Shown piece after piece: positions 7,518 to 16,103 of a stretch of 64,000 nt of DNA. Numbering within the stretch: the first letter of the stretch is position 1; every line of letters starts with the position of its first letter. Position numbers and translations under genes: made by a program. Location: the NCBI GenBank assembly GCA_033809995.1, contig JAPXKQ010000001.1:1-64000 (forward strand). Direction: 5' to 3'. This DNA comes from Paratissierella sp033809995. GTDB lineage: Bacteria > Bacillota > Clostridia > Tissierellales > Tissierellaceae. The notes beneath the pieces were generated by a model. It was not told where the DNA came from, made no database searches, and saw nothing but the letters and a program-made list of their open reading frames with translations.

Positions 7518-8108
7518 TTGAAAAAGAAAGGTATATTTATATTAATTCTTATGTTAATAATTATACTTGGTGGATGCAGTTCAAATAAAGAAAAATTAGA
7601 TACACAAGTTCCAGCAAAGGAAGACATAACTATAAAGGATGAAGCATCTGCAGAAGAAATGGAGCCTATAGAAGAGGTTGAAAAACGTGAAGAGATAGAA
7701 AAAATATTGGCACCTGATTTTACACTAAAGAATCTAAAAGGTGAGGATGTATCACTTAGTGACTTTAAGGGTAAATATGTTTTAATAAACTTTTGGGCAA
7801 CATGGTGCAAATATTGTGATATTGAAATGCCAAGTTTAAATAAGCTGAATAAAGAATACGAAGACGTAGTAGTTTTGGCTGTAGATGTAATGGAAGATAA
7901 AAAGATAGTGGAAAAATATATTGAAAAAGGAAAATATGAATTTCAAGTAGTACTAGATGAAGAAGGAAATATTGCCCAAGATTATTATGTAACAGCATTT
8001 CCAACGTCCTTTTTCGTGGATAAAGAGGGATTCTTATTAGGTGGGGTACCTGGAATGTTGGAATATGAGCAGATGGTTGAAATACTGGAGGCTATAAGAG
8101 AAGAATAA
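7518..8108 (+). CDS. TlpA/ResA-like thioredoxin lipoprotein
   Basis: A 196-residue lipoprotein. A basic N-terminus and hydrophobic segment lead to the lipobox LGGC (C20), followed by a charged linker rich in Glu and Lys (about 22-65) and a TlpA-type thioredoxin domain. The redox motif is WATWCKYC, and AFPTSFFVDKEG contains the cis-proline region. It is expected outside the membrane, kept reduced by CcdA, and reduces disulfides in exported proteins or in cytochrome/spore maturation. It starts with TTG at 7518 behind GGGAGTG. A weakly terminator-like hairpin follows at 8151-8172. Confidence 0.9.
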   Translation: MKKKGIFILILMLIIILGGCSSNKEKLDTQVPAKEDITIKDEASAEEMEPIEEVEKREEIEKILAPDFTLKNLKGEDVSLSDFKGKYVLINFWATWCKYCDIEMPSLNKLNKEYEDVVVLAVDVMEDKKIVEKYIEKGKYEFQVVLDEEGNIAQDYYVTAFPTSFFVDKEGFLLGGVPGMLEYEQMVEILEAIREE

Positions 8109-8150
8109 ATTATACAGTGGAATTTTCACAACAATATTCCCCAAAATAAT

Positions 8151-8172
8151 ATAATATTTCCCAGGAAATATT
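8151..8172 (+). terminator. Hairpin after the TlpA-like gene
   Basis: TAATATTTCC (8151-8160) pairs perfectly with GGAAATATTA (8163-8172), leaving a 2-nt loop and no U-run. It may be a weak terminator or a 3'-end stabiliser. Confidence 0.35.
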
Positions 8173-8276
8173 ATCAATAAATTATAAATATGTCAAATTC
8201 ATAATAGAATTGATGAAAAAGACCTATAAAATTAATTACTCTTTAATATATTATGACAAGTTTTCCTATTATAAAC

Positions 8277-8285
8277 TGTTATACT
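8277..8285 (+). promoter_or_regulatory. Extended -10 promoter for the riboswitch leader
   Basis: TGTTATACT matches the extended -10 pattern TGN-TATAAT. No clear -35 is present. The predicted start near 8292 lies about 20 nt before the riboswitch. Confidence 0.45.
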
Positions 8286-8311
8286 TTATAAATAAGTATC
8301 GATATATTTAA

Positions 8312-8384
8312 AATGGGAAACGAAGATCCACATGTTGCGACTGGGCGCCTGACATATGGGGAGTAAGTGGCGCAACCGACCCAA
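8312..8384 (+). ncRNA. Cyclic di-GMP-II riboswitch
   Basis: The aptamer matches the c-di-GMP-II class as I remember it from Clostridium acetobutylicum. In order it has GGGAAAC (8315-8321), CTGGGCGCCTGAC (8341-8353), GAGTAAGTGGCGC (8361-8373) and CAACCGACC (8373-8381). GCGCC (8345-8349) can pair with GGCGC (8369-8373), and GGG (8315-8317) closes P1 with CCC (8380-8382). CCACATG (8328-8334) can form the pseudoknot with CATATGG near 8353-8359 with one mismatch. The P1 3' strand is also the foot of the terminator at 8380-8411, so ligand binding should prevent termination: a predicted ON switch. The next coding unit is a two-component system followed by SipW-dependent surface genes. Confidence 0.88.
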
Positions 8385-8421
8385 TTTATAAATTTTTATT
8401 TATAAATTGGGTTTTATTTTT
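8380..8421 (+). terminator. Riboswitch expression-platform terminator
   Basis: CCCAATTTATAAA (8380-8392) pairs perfectly with TTTATAAATTGGG (8399-8411) and is followed by a T-rich tail. It shares the CCCA with P1 of the c-di-GMP-II aptamer. From here to the gene at 8530 there are about 108 bp of AT-rich leader in which I see nothing further. Confidence 0.85.
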
Positions 8422-8529
8422 CAATTTATAATTATTTGATGAAAGTTTTTATTATAAATGGTTATAATTACTACTGTAAAAGCATGGCACTTGTGGGAAT
8501 GGGTGACAAATACATAGGAGGGATTATAC

Positions 8530-10215
8530 TTGAATACCTTCTTTAAAAATAGATTAGAAGAATCTAAAATCCTATTTATATATAGATATATTTCCTTACT
8601 ATTGACGTCTACATTTTATTTTTCAAACCAATCAGAGCATACAATCTCTAGAAAAATATTCATTATACTTTGTTTAACAATAGCAGCAATAATACTATCA
8701 TACCTCTACTTAATATTCGAAAATTCAAAGAAAACTATAAAGATTCTATTACTTATAGAAATAATTAGTAACTCAATATTGCTTATACCATCGGGAGGGA
8801 TAAAAAGTCCCTTCATCTGGTACACATTAAATACTATTTTAATTAGTTCTTTATTTTTAAAAAAAAGATATCTATGGATTAATATTTTATTATACATATT
8901 TTTAACAAGTTCCATTGCCTATTTAAGCAATAATTATGATTTAAATATATTAAACTTTGCAAAAGAACAATCTAGTTTAATACTTAGTATTGTAATGATA
9001 ATAGCCTCTATTCAAGTGTTATCCATATATATAAGACAAACTAAAGAAAAGAGTAAAAAACTAGAAGAAGTTAATGAGGAGCTACAATCGGCAAATATTA
9101 TGATTACAGAATCCTTTGAGTATATAAATGCATTATATCAATCTGTAAGCATATTCTCAAATAAAGGGAATGTAGAAGGGCTAATAAATATACTATTTGA
9201 CCATATTAAAAACATTACAAGAACTAATACGGTTTTTTATTATGATACGTCAGATAAAGTCTATAAGATGATCTCAAAGGGAAATGAAAATATCATTAAC
9301 TTAATTGAGGATAAGATAACAAGTAGCCTAAGTGAAATATTAGAATCAAAAACTCCAACTGAAATAGCTATAGTGAATGCAAGATTTGTAGCTATGCCAG
9401 TCGGTAACCATTACCAACATTATGGAATATTGGGCTTTAAGGTGACAAATGAAAAGGAAGGATTTGTCTATAAGAATAATATACATCAGATACAGTTTCT
9501 TTCTGAATTAATCTCAATAGCATTAGAAAGAATTGATTTAGAGGAGTTGAACGATAGGCTGATTATATCAGAAGAACAAAATAGAATAGCCAATGAAATA
9601 CATGATAGTGTCCTTCAAAGATTATTTAGTATGTCATGTGGTGTATTTTCGTTAATAAAAAAGATACCAAATTATTCAACAAATGAAATGATAGAAGAAT
9701 TAAATCAATTTAGGGAAATGACGGATACTGTGATGAAAGAGCTAAGGGACAAAATCTATGGACTTAGTTGGAAAAAGGCAGGTCAAAGTAGCTTTATAAC
9801 GGATGTGAAAAAGTATATAGAGGATATAAAAAGATTTAGCAATGCAAATATCCCTTTTACTATTATAGGAAGTATAGAATTATTATCCTGTAATCAAAAA
9901 AGAGCACTATATAGGATAATATGCGAAGGTATTGGGAATGCAGTTCGACATGGAAAGGCAAAAAATATAGAGGTTAATTTACATATTAATCCCGAATTTG
10001 TAAGTCTCAGCATCATGGATGATGGAATAGGTTTTGATGTCTCTTTGGTAGATGCAAATAAGACAAAGGGGTTAGGTATTCAGAATATGAATCAATTAGT
10101 GCAGTCATTACAAGGTGAAATAGAGATAGACAGCTCGCCTGGAAGTGGCACTAGTATAAAATTAGCGATACCGAACAATACTATGGTTTTAAGGGGAGGG
10201 GAGTCCATCGTATGA
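8530..10215 (+). CDS. Membrane sensor histidine kinase (NarL/LiaS class) with GAF-like domain
   Basis: A 561-residue kinase. Residues 1-165 contain about five or six hydrophobic segments, then a short coiled linker (KEKSKKLEEVNEELQSANIMITES), a GAF-like region (about 200-335) and a HisKA_3 dimerisation domain. The phosphorylated histidine is H358 in ANEIHDSVLQRL. The C-terminal HATPase has an N-box (EGIGNAVRHGKAKNIEV) and DDGIGFD and GLGIQNM glycine boxes. It starts with TTG at 8530 behind AGGAGGG and overlaps the response regulator by 4 bp (ATGA). Sitting behind a c-di-GMP riboswitch, it probably controls the surface-protein genes downstream. The signal is unknown. Confidence 0.9.
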   Translation: MNTFFKNRLEESKILFIYRYISLLLTSTFYFSNQSEHTISRKIFIILCLTIAAIILSYLYLIFENSKKTIKILLLIEIISNSILLIPSGGIKSPFIWYTLNTILISSLFLKKRYLWINILLYIFLTSSIAYLSNNYDLNILNFAKEQSSLILSIVMIIASIQVLSIYIRQTKEKSKKLEEVNEELQSANIMITESFEYINALYQSVSIFSNKGNVEGLINILFDHIKNITRTNTVFYYDTSDKVYKMISKGNENIINLIEDKITSSLSEILESKTPTEIAIVNARFVAMPVGNHYQHYGILGFKVTNEKEGFVYKNNIHQIQFLSELISIALERIDLEELNDRLIISEEQNRIANEIHDSVLQRLFSMSCGVFSLIKKIPNYSTNEMIEELNQFREMTDTVMKELRDKIYGLSWKKAGQSSFITDVKKYIEDIKRFSNANIPFTIIGSIELLSCNQKRALYRIICEGIGNAVRHGKAKNIEVNLHINPEFVSLSIMDDGIGFDVSLVDANKTKGLGIQNMNQLVQSLQGEIEIDSSPGSGTSIKLAIPNNTMVLRGGESIV

Positions 10216-10829
10216 AGATACTTGTTGTAGATGACCATCCATTAGTAAGAAAGGGTATATCATCTGCATTATCCTTCGAAGAAGATATTAAAGAGGTATT
10301 TGAAGCATCAAATGTAAAAGAAGCAATAAAAGTAATCCAAAGTGAAAAACCCAATTTGGCAATAATAGATTTATATCTAGGCTATGAAGATGGGTTAGAA
10401 ATTGTTTCTAAATGTAAGGAAAAAGATGTAGATACAAAATTTGTAATCTTGACATCATCAGTTAAAAAGGATGACTTCCAAAGAGGAATGAAAATAGGTG
10501 TTGATGGATATATTCTTAAAGAAGCATTTGCAGAAGATATAATTTATGCAATACGAGTTATTTTAAGAGGAAAGCAATTTATAGATCCTGAAGTTATAAG
10601 ATATCAAGCAACAAATATTTTAGAAAACAAAGTACTAGATGAGCTAACACCAAGGGAATATGATGTATTAGAAGAACTAGGAAAGGGTCTTAGCAACTAC
10701 GAAATAGCAAAAAAACTTTATATATCGGAAAATACTGTAAAGAAACATGTAAGCAATATATTATCAAAATTAGAATTAACTCATAGAACTCAAGCAGCAT
10801 TGCTTGTAAATAATGCAGGAAATATGTAG
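10212..10829 (+). CDS. NarL/FixJ-family response regulator
   Basis: A 205-residue regulator with a receiver domain (acidic pair DD at 7-8, phospho-acceptor D53 in AIIDLYLG, T/S and K in LTSSVKK and LKEAF) and a C-terminal LuxR-type helix-turn-helix (LTPREYDVLEELGKGLSNYEIAKKL). It is the partner of the kinase that it overlaps. A GC-rich hairpin (10830-10851, GGGAGGGG/CCCCTCCC) separates it from the next gene, with no U-run, so read-through into the SipW-type genes is possible. Confidence 0.93.
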   Translation: MKILVVDDHPLVRKGISSALSFEEDIKEVFEASNVKEAIKVIQSEKPNLAIIDLYLGYEDGLEIVSKCKEKDVDTKFVILTSSVKKDDFQRGMKIGVDGYILKEAFAEDIIYAIRVILRGKQFIDPEVIRYQATNILENKVLDELTPREYDVLEELGKGLSNYEIAKKLYISENTVKKHVSNILSKLELTHRTQAALLVNNAGNM

Positions 10830-10875
10830 GGGAGGGGTTCTATCCCCTCCCGCAATTAAAAAAGAGGTGAAAAAA

Positions 10876-11508
10876 TTGCGTAGAAAGAGAAAATCACGAA
10901 AAATAAGGAGCACACCAATTATTTACATTACCGCTATTATTTCATTGAGTTTAATGGGTGTAGGTTATGGAATGTGGACTGATGGACTTAATATAAATGT
11001 GAATTTAACAACTGGGAATATAAGGCCAAATGCTCAAGTTAAAAGTACTGGTTATGGAGATTTAAATATAGATGTTTCGGAAGATGGACAAAATATTCTT
11101 TTATCGGGAGAGGTATATCCAAGTTTTAACGAAGATATAACTATTAAAATACTAGATAACGGTACTGTACCAGTTATATTGGATAGTATAAAGGCTGAAA
11201 CTAGCGAAATAGCTGAATTAAGCCAACAAAAAAAGGCTAGATACGGATTATTTTCTTCTATGATAAAAGATGATGTAATAGAAATCTTTAATCTAAGTAT
11301 TTCTCCACCAGAAAGTGAAAATGAAAATGTGATGATGCGAAGTGCTACTTATAGCTTGCAAGCTATAACAGAAGAAGAGGATGAGATTCAAAGCGAAATA
11401 AATCAGCTAGAAAGAGAAATAGAAGAGCTGGAAGCAGAAATAGAAAGATTAAATGTCACGGAACATCACGAATTTAAATATACATTGAACTTTATCCAAG
11501 GATTATAA
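10876..11508 (+). CDS. Exported protein with SipW-type signal peptide and C-terminal coiled coil
   Basis: A 210-residue secreted protein. After a very basic N-terminus (RRKRKSRKIRS) the membrane segment ends in LMGVGYGMWTDGLNINVNLTTGNI, the form of SipW-processed TasA/camelysin precursors. The middle looks like a beta-rich module (VYPSFNEDITIKILDNGTVPVILDSI), as in CalY/TasA-like proteins. A heptad coiled coil (about residues 165-193, EINQLEREIEELEAEIERL) precedes the C-terminal strand. The TTG at 10876 is chosen because AGAGGTG lies 6 nt upstream; an ORF start at 10813 lies inside the response-regulator gene. Likely a minor filament or adaptor subunit; the precise role is unknown. Confidence 0.75.
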   Translation: MRRKRKSRKIRSTPIIYITAIISLSLMGVGYGMWTDGLNINVNLTTGNIRPNAQVKSTGYGDLNIDVSEDGQNILLSGEVYPSFNEDITIKILDNGTVPVILDSIKAETSEIAELSQQKKARYGLFSSMIKDDVIEIFNLSISPPESENENVMMRSATYSLQAITEEEDEIQSEINQLEREIEELEAEIERLNVTEHHEFKYTLNFIQGL

Positions 11509-11581
11509 ATGTAGAAATCTAAATCTACCTTAGTGGAGAAAGTTCCTCTTTTATTTATTTATTTATTTTGGGGGTTGAAAC

Positions 11582-12166
11582 ATGAAGAAAAAGATAATAA
11601 TTGTACTCATTAGTCTATTAACAGCCGCTATTATAATGTCCAGCGGGTATGGATTATGGTCAAAAGACTTAATAATAGATGGGGATATTGATGTAGTACC
11701 AGATCCTAAGGTTATAGCTAGCCTAGAATCACAAATAGATAGTAACAAAGCTAAAATAGAAGCTTTATTAGAACAACAAAGAATAGAAGAAGAGTTAAGA
11801 ATTGAAGAAGAACTAAAAAGACAAGAAGAATTAAGACTATTAGAAGAACAGAAGAGGTTAGAAGAACAAAAGAAATTAGAAGAGCAAAAGAAGTTCGAAG
11901 AAGAAAATAAAAATGACGATGAAAATAATGCAAATGAAAAAGCTGATGATTTAAATAATGGGCAGACAATAGATCCACCAGATGTAGATAAGGAAGGAAA
12001 TAAAGACAAAGAAGAAAATAAGGATAGTGAGGAAAAAGAGTCAGATACATCTGTAAAAGATAGTTCTAATGATAAAAAGGTAGAAGATGATGAAGTAGAG
12101 GATGAATTTGAAGTTGGAGATACTGCAAAAATTGGAAATGAAGTTGAAGTGGATTATAACGACTAG
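11582..12166 (+). CDS. Exported Glu/Lys-rich coiled-coil protein with SipW-type signal
   Basis: A 194-residue protein. The leader MKKKIIIVLISLLTAAIIMSSGYGLWSKDLIIDGDIDV has the SipW-type GYGLW-x-x-L motif. Residues 45-110 form a long charged coiled coil built on imperfect EE(L/Q)RxLEEQKK repeats, and the last 80 residues are acidic and low in complexity. It contains no enzyme motif. It probably has a structural or spacer role with the proteins at 10876 and 13982. A GC-rich hairpin (12170-12191) follows the stop. The repetitive coding sequence makes length variation between strains likely. Confidence 0.7.
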   Translation: MKKKIIIVLISLLTAAIIMSSGYGLWSKDLIIDGDIDVVPDPKVIASLESQIDSNKAKIEALLEQQRIEEELRIEEELKRQEELRLLEEQKRLEEQKKLEEQKKFEEENKNDDENNANEKADDLNNGQTIDPPDVDKEGNKDKEENKDSEEKESDTSVKDSSNDKKVEDDEVEDEFEVGDTAKIGNEVEVDYND

Positions 12167-12204
12167 TAGGGGAGGGACTCTGCGCCCTCCCTTAATCTCT
12201 ACTG

Positions 12205-12290
12205 CATAGTGTCATATTCAATTTGTCGAGGTATCTCTTCATCCTGTGTCATTTCGAGCGAAGTCGGGAAATCTCCTCTTTTAATAATTA
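12205..12290. repeat. Dispersed intergenic repeat fragment
   Basis: Contains the motifs GTCATATTCAATTTGTCGAGG, split here by one variant base block, and GTCATTTCGAGCGAAGTCG followed by ATCTCCTCTTTT. The same GTCAT/TCGAG/ATCTCC pattern recurs at about 13505-13810, 15953-16000, 20540-20640, 22030-22135 and 28945-29010. Confidence 0.6.
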
Positions 12291-12308
12291 TTCCATAGGG
12301 GGACAAGT

Positions 12309-13523
12309 ATGTTAAAACAAAGCTATATACCTGCAAGAAAATCATATAAAAGAAGCCTTATTCTAATGTTTTTATTAATCTTTATATACCTACTAGAAAA
12401 CTCATCAATTACCTCATACATAGATAGCTTTACCTTCAATTACATACTAAAGCCAGCCCTTTGGTCAGCTGTTGCCTTTTTAGTATGGTACTTTCCAAGA
12501 GTTAGATCAAAGGCTAAACTAAAGCATAAATCATTTCTATATTTTTGGGCATTTAATTTTGCAACTATTTATGTAATTATCACCATAATCGCAGGGTTAA
12601 TTGATGCACTAGGGAAAAGCCCATACAATCATTCTTTAAAAGGGATAGTTATAAATATAATCTTTGTAGGTTCGGCACTTATAGGGAGAGAATTAATTAG
12701 AAATTATCTTGTACATAGCTTTACAAAGGATGGAAACTACCTAGTATTTATCTTAATAGCCATTTTAATGACCCTAACAAGTTTTCCTATAAGCAAATAT
12801 CTTCGGTTAAATGGTCTGCAAGGCTTTGTAAAGTTTATAGCAGAGTTCTTAGCACCAGAGTTTTCTCACAATATATTTGCAACCTATCTGGTGTTTTTGG
12901 GAGGACCACTAACCTCAATTATATATTTTGGAATTATTCAGGGTTTTCATTGGCTATCCCCAATACTCCCAGATTTAAAATGGATAACTACTGCTCTAGT
13001 AGGAGTTCTGTGTCCAGTATTCTTCCTTATGTCACTACAAACAATTTATTTAAATACAACAAAGCAGTTAAAGAAGAGTGAGCAAGATAATGAAAGTCCA
13101 ATAAGCTGGGCTATCACTAGTATCATTTCCATTGCACTTATATGGTTTGCAGTAGGGGTATTCCCTATTTATCCTTCAGTCATAGCAACAGGTAGTATGG
13201 AACCAATGATAAAACCTGGAGATGTTATTTTAGTAAAAAAAGTGTTTAATATGGATGATATAAACGCTCTAAAAGTTGGAGATGTTATCCAGTTTAAAAG
13301 AGATAGTATATTAATTTCCCATAGAATAATAGATATAGCTAATGACGAAAAGGAAGGATTATACTTTAAAACCAAGGGTGACAACAACTCATCTGCAGAT
13401 ACAGACCCAGTCAAACCACAGGATATAAAAGGCACTATTGTCTACACCGTCCCAAAAGTAGGCTGGCCTACACTTCTTATAAAGAGCGATAAAAATATAG
13501 ATTTAGACAAGGTGTCATTCTGA
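12309..13523 (+). CDS. SipW-like (ER/archaeal-type) signal peptidase I with N-terminal membrane domain
   Basis: A 404-residue membrane protein. Residues 1-265 hold about seven hydrophobic segments, much more than SipW itself. The C-terminal peptidase domain has the catalytic serine S296 in TGSMEPMIKPGD, and histidine H338 in ISHRI replaces the lysine of ordinary bacterial type I peptidases. GDNNSSADTDPV forms the acidic box. This Ser-His architecture is that of SipW and ER signal peptidases. It sits among three genes with SipW-type leaders (10876, 11582, 13982) and is almost certainly their processing enzyme. The stop lies inside the edge of an intergenic repeat. Confidence 0.88.
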   Translation: MLKQSYIPARKSYKRSLILMFLLIFIYLLENSSITSYIDSFTFNYILKPALWSAVAFLVWYFPRVRSKAKLKHKSFLYFWAFNFATIYVIITIIAGLIDALGKSPYNHSLKGIVINIIFVGSALIGRELIRNYLVHSFTKDGNYLVFILIAILMTLTSFPISKYLRLNGLQGFVKFIAEFLAPEFSHNIFATYLVFLGGPLTSIIYFGIIQGFHWLSPILPDLKWITTALVGVLCPVFFLMSLQTIYLNTTKQLKKSEQDNESPISWAITSIISIALIWFAVGVFPIYPSVIATGSMEPMIKPGDVILVKKVFNMDDINALKVGDVIQFKRDSILISHRIIDIANDEKEGLYFKTKGDNNSSADTDPVKPQDIKGTIVYTVPKVGWPTLLIKSDKNIDLDKVSF

Positions 13524-13810
13524 GATGGGCTGCATTAACTTGACTATCGAAGAATCTCCTCTTTTTAACACCAAAGGTGTCATCTCGACCCTATCATTTG
13601 TCATACCGAGTTTGTCGAGGTATCTCCTCTATTGTCATTTATCATACCGACCAACGTGGAGGTATCTCCGTCTTTCGTACCCTAATTTACTGCTCATGTC
13701 ATTCTGCCTGTACCTTTTGTAGTCTCCACCGAAGGTGTCATCTCGACCGTAGTGGAGAGATCTACTCATTTAATTGTGAATTGTGCATTGTTAACCGTGA
13801 ATTGTAAAAA
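13505..13810. repeat. Cluster of dispersed intergenic repeats
   Basis: Several copies of a GTCAT-(T/C)TCGA-...-GAGGTATCTCC unit occur here in tandem (near 13512, 13578, 13600, 13640, 13695 and 13735). They end in an AATTGTGAATTGTGCATTG-type short tandem repeat (13771-13807). Open frames crossing it are repeat translations with no coding character. From 13811 to the gene at 13982 I see only AT-rich upstream sequence with an AAAAGGAGAG ribosome site. Confidence 0.7.
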
Positions 13811-13981
13811 TCTACTCCTTTGGTACCATAAATGTACTGATATAGTAGCAATCCATTACCACTAATTCATATGGTAAAATCATCCTTTATCGTGGCTTAA
13901 AAATATGTATTTATCCCTATAATTATAAACACAAAGCTATTTATAAGGCTTAAATACTTATTAAAAAAGGAGAGAGATGTT

Positions 13982-14644
13982 ATGAAGAAGACAAGATTTT
14001 TGGCTTTAGCATTAGTTGTTGCAATGGCACTAGTTGGTGCAGGATATGCTTTATGGAGTGACACATTATATGTAGAATCTACCGTAAATACAGGACATTT
14101 GGATGTGGACTTTATAAAAGTAGAAAAGGCTAAAGTGTTTGGTATCGAAATACCAGACCCTAAATTAGTAGTAGTAGACTATTCCATAGGTGAAGATACA
14201 GATTTTAGCTATGGGGATCATGAAGCCTTTAATAAAGATAATCCAATGTCAAATAGAGATAAAGTTTTTCTTACATTAACAAATTTTTACCCAGGAGCAG
14301 AAGTATCTAGAGTAATGACAGTTAAAAACACAGGTACAGTACCTGCAAGAATTGATATAACTAAGTTACTACCTGTAAATTATGATGTACTAAATACTTT
14401 AGCTGCGGGTTTAAATGAAGCTGTAGAAGATGATATAGAAATTACAGTAGAGCCTGTTGATGATAATCAAAAGGGAGAAATGGGACTAAATAGTGCAACG
14501 GTATATTTTCCTCTAGGTGTTGGAAACGAAATGTCCTTCAGGGTTAATTTTAAATTTAATAGTAAATCAGGAAATGAGACAGAACATAAAACATATAAAT
14601 TCCTAATGGAATTACCATTTGAACAAGGTGATAGCATACTTTAG
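13982..14644 (+). CDS. TasA/camelysin (CalY)-family secreted protein
   Basis: A 220-residue secreted protein. The leader MKKTRFLALALVVAMALVGAGYALWSDTL is a textbook SipW-dependent signal (GYALW-S-D). It is followed by VESTVNTGHLDVDF and a beta-rich body with YPGAEVSRVMTVKNTGTVPARIDI, the pattern of TasA/CalY proteins. TasA forms extracellular biofilm fibres in Bacillus and CalY is a camelysin. No protease motif is visible. It has its own AAAGGAGAG ribosome site and ends at a strong terminator, so it may be the abundant major subunit with separate transcription. Its peptidase is probably the product at 12309. Confidence 0.85.
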   Translation: MKKTRFLALALVVAMALVGAGYALWSDTLYVESTVNTGHLDVDFIKVEKAKVFGIEIPDPKLVVVDYSIGEDTDFSYGDHEAFNKDNPMSNRDKVFLTLTNFYPGAEVSRVMTVKNTGTVPARIDITKLLPVNYDVLNTLAAGLNEAVEDDIEITVEPVDDNQKGEMGLNSATVYFPLGVGNEMSFRVNFKFNSKSGNETEHKTYKFLMELPFEQGDSIL

Positions 14645-14664
14645 ATAGTATAGAACAATATTTT

Positions 14665-14697
14665 GTAGAGAGAAGATAAATTCTTCTCTCTACTTTT
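14665..14697 (+). terminator. Strong terminator after the TasA-like gene
   Basis: A perfect 12-bp stem GTAGAGAGAAGA/TCTTCTCTCTAC (14665-14676, 14682-14693) with a 5-nt loop, followed by TTTT. Confidence 0.8.
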
Positions 14698-14848
14698 ATG
14701 ATTTGTAGCAAATATTAACTATAAGAAAATCGTTTTAAAAAGATTGCCTTATTTTGACGTAACTTGTTTTAAAAAATAAAGAGGAATTATTCAAATTATA
14801 TAGAATTAATAGTAAGTAGTTATAAACAGACTAATTGGGGTGTAGACC

Positions 14849-15952
14849 ATGAAGATAAAAATAAACAAAAATCTAAAAATAGCACTGATATCTTTATTAT
14901 CCATTGTAATTTTAGCAATTTCATTTCTATTGTATAAAGAACTAAATACTCCCAAATTTACAGAACAAAAAAATCCCATATATAGCTACACAAATAGTAA
15001 TACCATAAACTACGAAGTATTTCTAAAACCTAATACACTATACGATAAAAATTACCTAGATGAAGGAAAACTTTATATTACAGAATATGTGGATTACATA
15101 AGGGCTAATCTAAACTATGAGTTTAATGGAGAGAGAAGTGCTGAAATTACAGGAGATTATAATATTATTGTAAAGGTAAAAGGGCATACTGGAGACGGAG
15201 AAAAGCAAATAAATATATGGGAGAAGGATTTTCCAATTATCAACAATAGAAGCTTTAAGGTAAATGATAAGACCATATCAATAAGTGAAAAAGTGAATCT
15301 AAAGCTTGAGGATTACAATGTCTTTGCTAAAGAGATAATAGAAACCTCAAAGATTAGCTGCCAAACAACATTAAACATTATTATGAATGTAAATCTAAAG
15401 GCTAATACCGATAAAGGTCCTATTGAAGAAAAGATTTCATCAGACTTAGTTATACCACTAAATGTATCCATGTTTGAGATAGGTGGAAATAGTAAGGTCG
15501 AAAAGGCTGGTGTAATTGAAGAGACTACAAGCATACAATTACCGCTGAATAAAAATAAAATAATGATATTTGTTATAATCATTGGTATATTAGCACTATC
15601 ATTGGTATATCTAATATTCTTTACTATACCAGCTCCTATTAAGGAGCCTTTAGAGAAAGAACTTAATAAGATATTTAAAAAGTATGGAGATAGATTGGTA
15701 GCTTTAAATAACGATTTAGAGTATTTCAACGGAGCTTTAAATATTGTTAAAACCATGGATGATTTAGTAAAAATAGCAGATGAAATAGAAAGACCTATTT
15801 TCTATAAATATAGTGAAGAGTATAAAGAGATTGATAAGTTTTATATTACCAATGAGGATAAGGTATATGTATTGGATTTATGTAAGTTGGTGCCAGTAAA
15901 AGATAGTGAACAACTAACAGTGAATAGTGAACAACTGGAAATTAGTGAATAG
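14849..15952 (+). CDS. DUF5305-like membrane protein
   Basis: A 367-residue protein with an N-terminal transmembrane segment (about 11-30), a large extracytoplasmic beta-rich domain, a second transmembrane segment (about 232-254, IMIFVIIIGILALSLVYLIFF) and a cytoplasmic C-terminus of about 110 residues. This topology and segments such as INYEVFLKPN and IPLNVSMFEI fit the DUF5305 family, which is often found beside SipW-type peptidases. The function is unknown; a role in surface assembly is likely from context. The last 15 residues (SEQLTVNSEQLEISE) are encoded by an intergenic-type short repeat that runs into the reading frame, so the native C-terminus was probably shorter. Confidence 0.7.
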   Translation: MKIKINKNLKIALISLLSIVILAISFLLYKELNTPKFTEQKNPIYSYTNSNTINYEVFLKPNTLYDKNYLDEGKLYITEYVDYIRANLNYEFNGERSAEITGDYNIIVKVKGHTGDGEKQINIWEKDFPIINNRSFKVNDKTISISEKVNLKLEDYNVFAKEIIETSKISCQTTLNIIMNVNLKANTDKGPIEEKISSDLVIPLNVSMFEIGGNSKVEKAGVIEETTSIQLPLNKNKIMIFVIIIGILALSLVYLIFFTIPAPIKEPLEKELNKIFKKYGDRLVALNNDLEYFNGALNIVKTMDDLVKIADEIERPIFYKYSEEYKEIDKFYITNEDKVYVLDLCKLVPVKDSEQLTVNSEQLEISE

Positions 15953-16095
15953 ATAAGGAGATTCCTCGACAAGCTCGGAATGACAAACATTTTCAAGAAA
16001 AAAGGGATCATTTTGAAGGCGTGGGATAACTTCCTGCAATTGCTAGGGCCTTTTAATTGTGCATTGTGAACTGAGAATTGTGCATTATATATGAA
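15900..16095. repeat. Short tandem repeat and dispersed repeat copies
   Basis: GTGAACAACTAACAGTGAAT-type repeats cover 15905-15950 (inside the DUF5305 reading frame). A GGAGATTCCTCGACAAGCTCG repeat half follows at 15957-15980 in inverted orientation, and AATTGTGCATTGTGAACTG-type repeats lie at 16054-16088. Confidence 0.6.
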
Positions 16096-16103
16096 TTACT
16101 CAA

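Noticed and set aside
8312..8384. First read as a ZTP (pfl) or SAM-type riboswitch because of GCGACTGG and GGGGAG.
   Set aside because: The terminal CCGCCTGGGC of ZTP and the GATGAAACC core of SAM-I are missing. The order of motifs fits c-di-GMP-II much better.
11563..12050. Two long frames antisense to the Glu/Lys-rich gene.
   Set aside because: A Glu/Lys-rich coding strand leaves long open frames of Phe, Leu and Ser on the other strand; no start signals.
13525..13807. Two short frames after the signal peptidase gene.
   Set aside because: They are translations of the dispersed repeat, rich in Ser, Cys, Tyr and Arg from repeat units, without ribosome sites.
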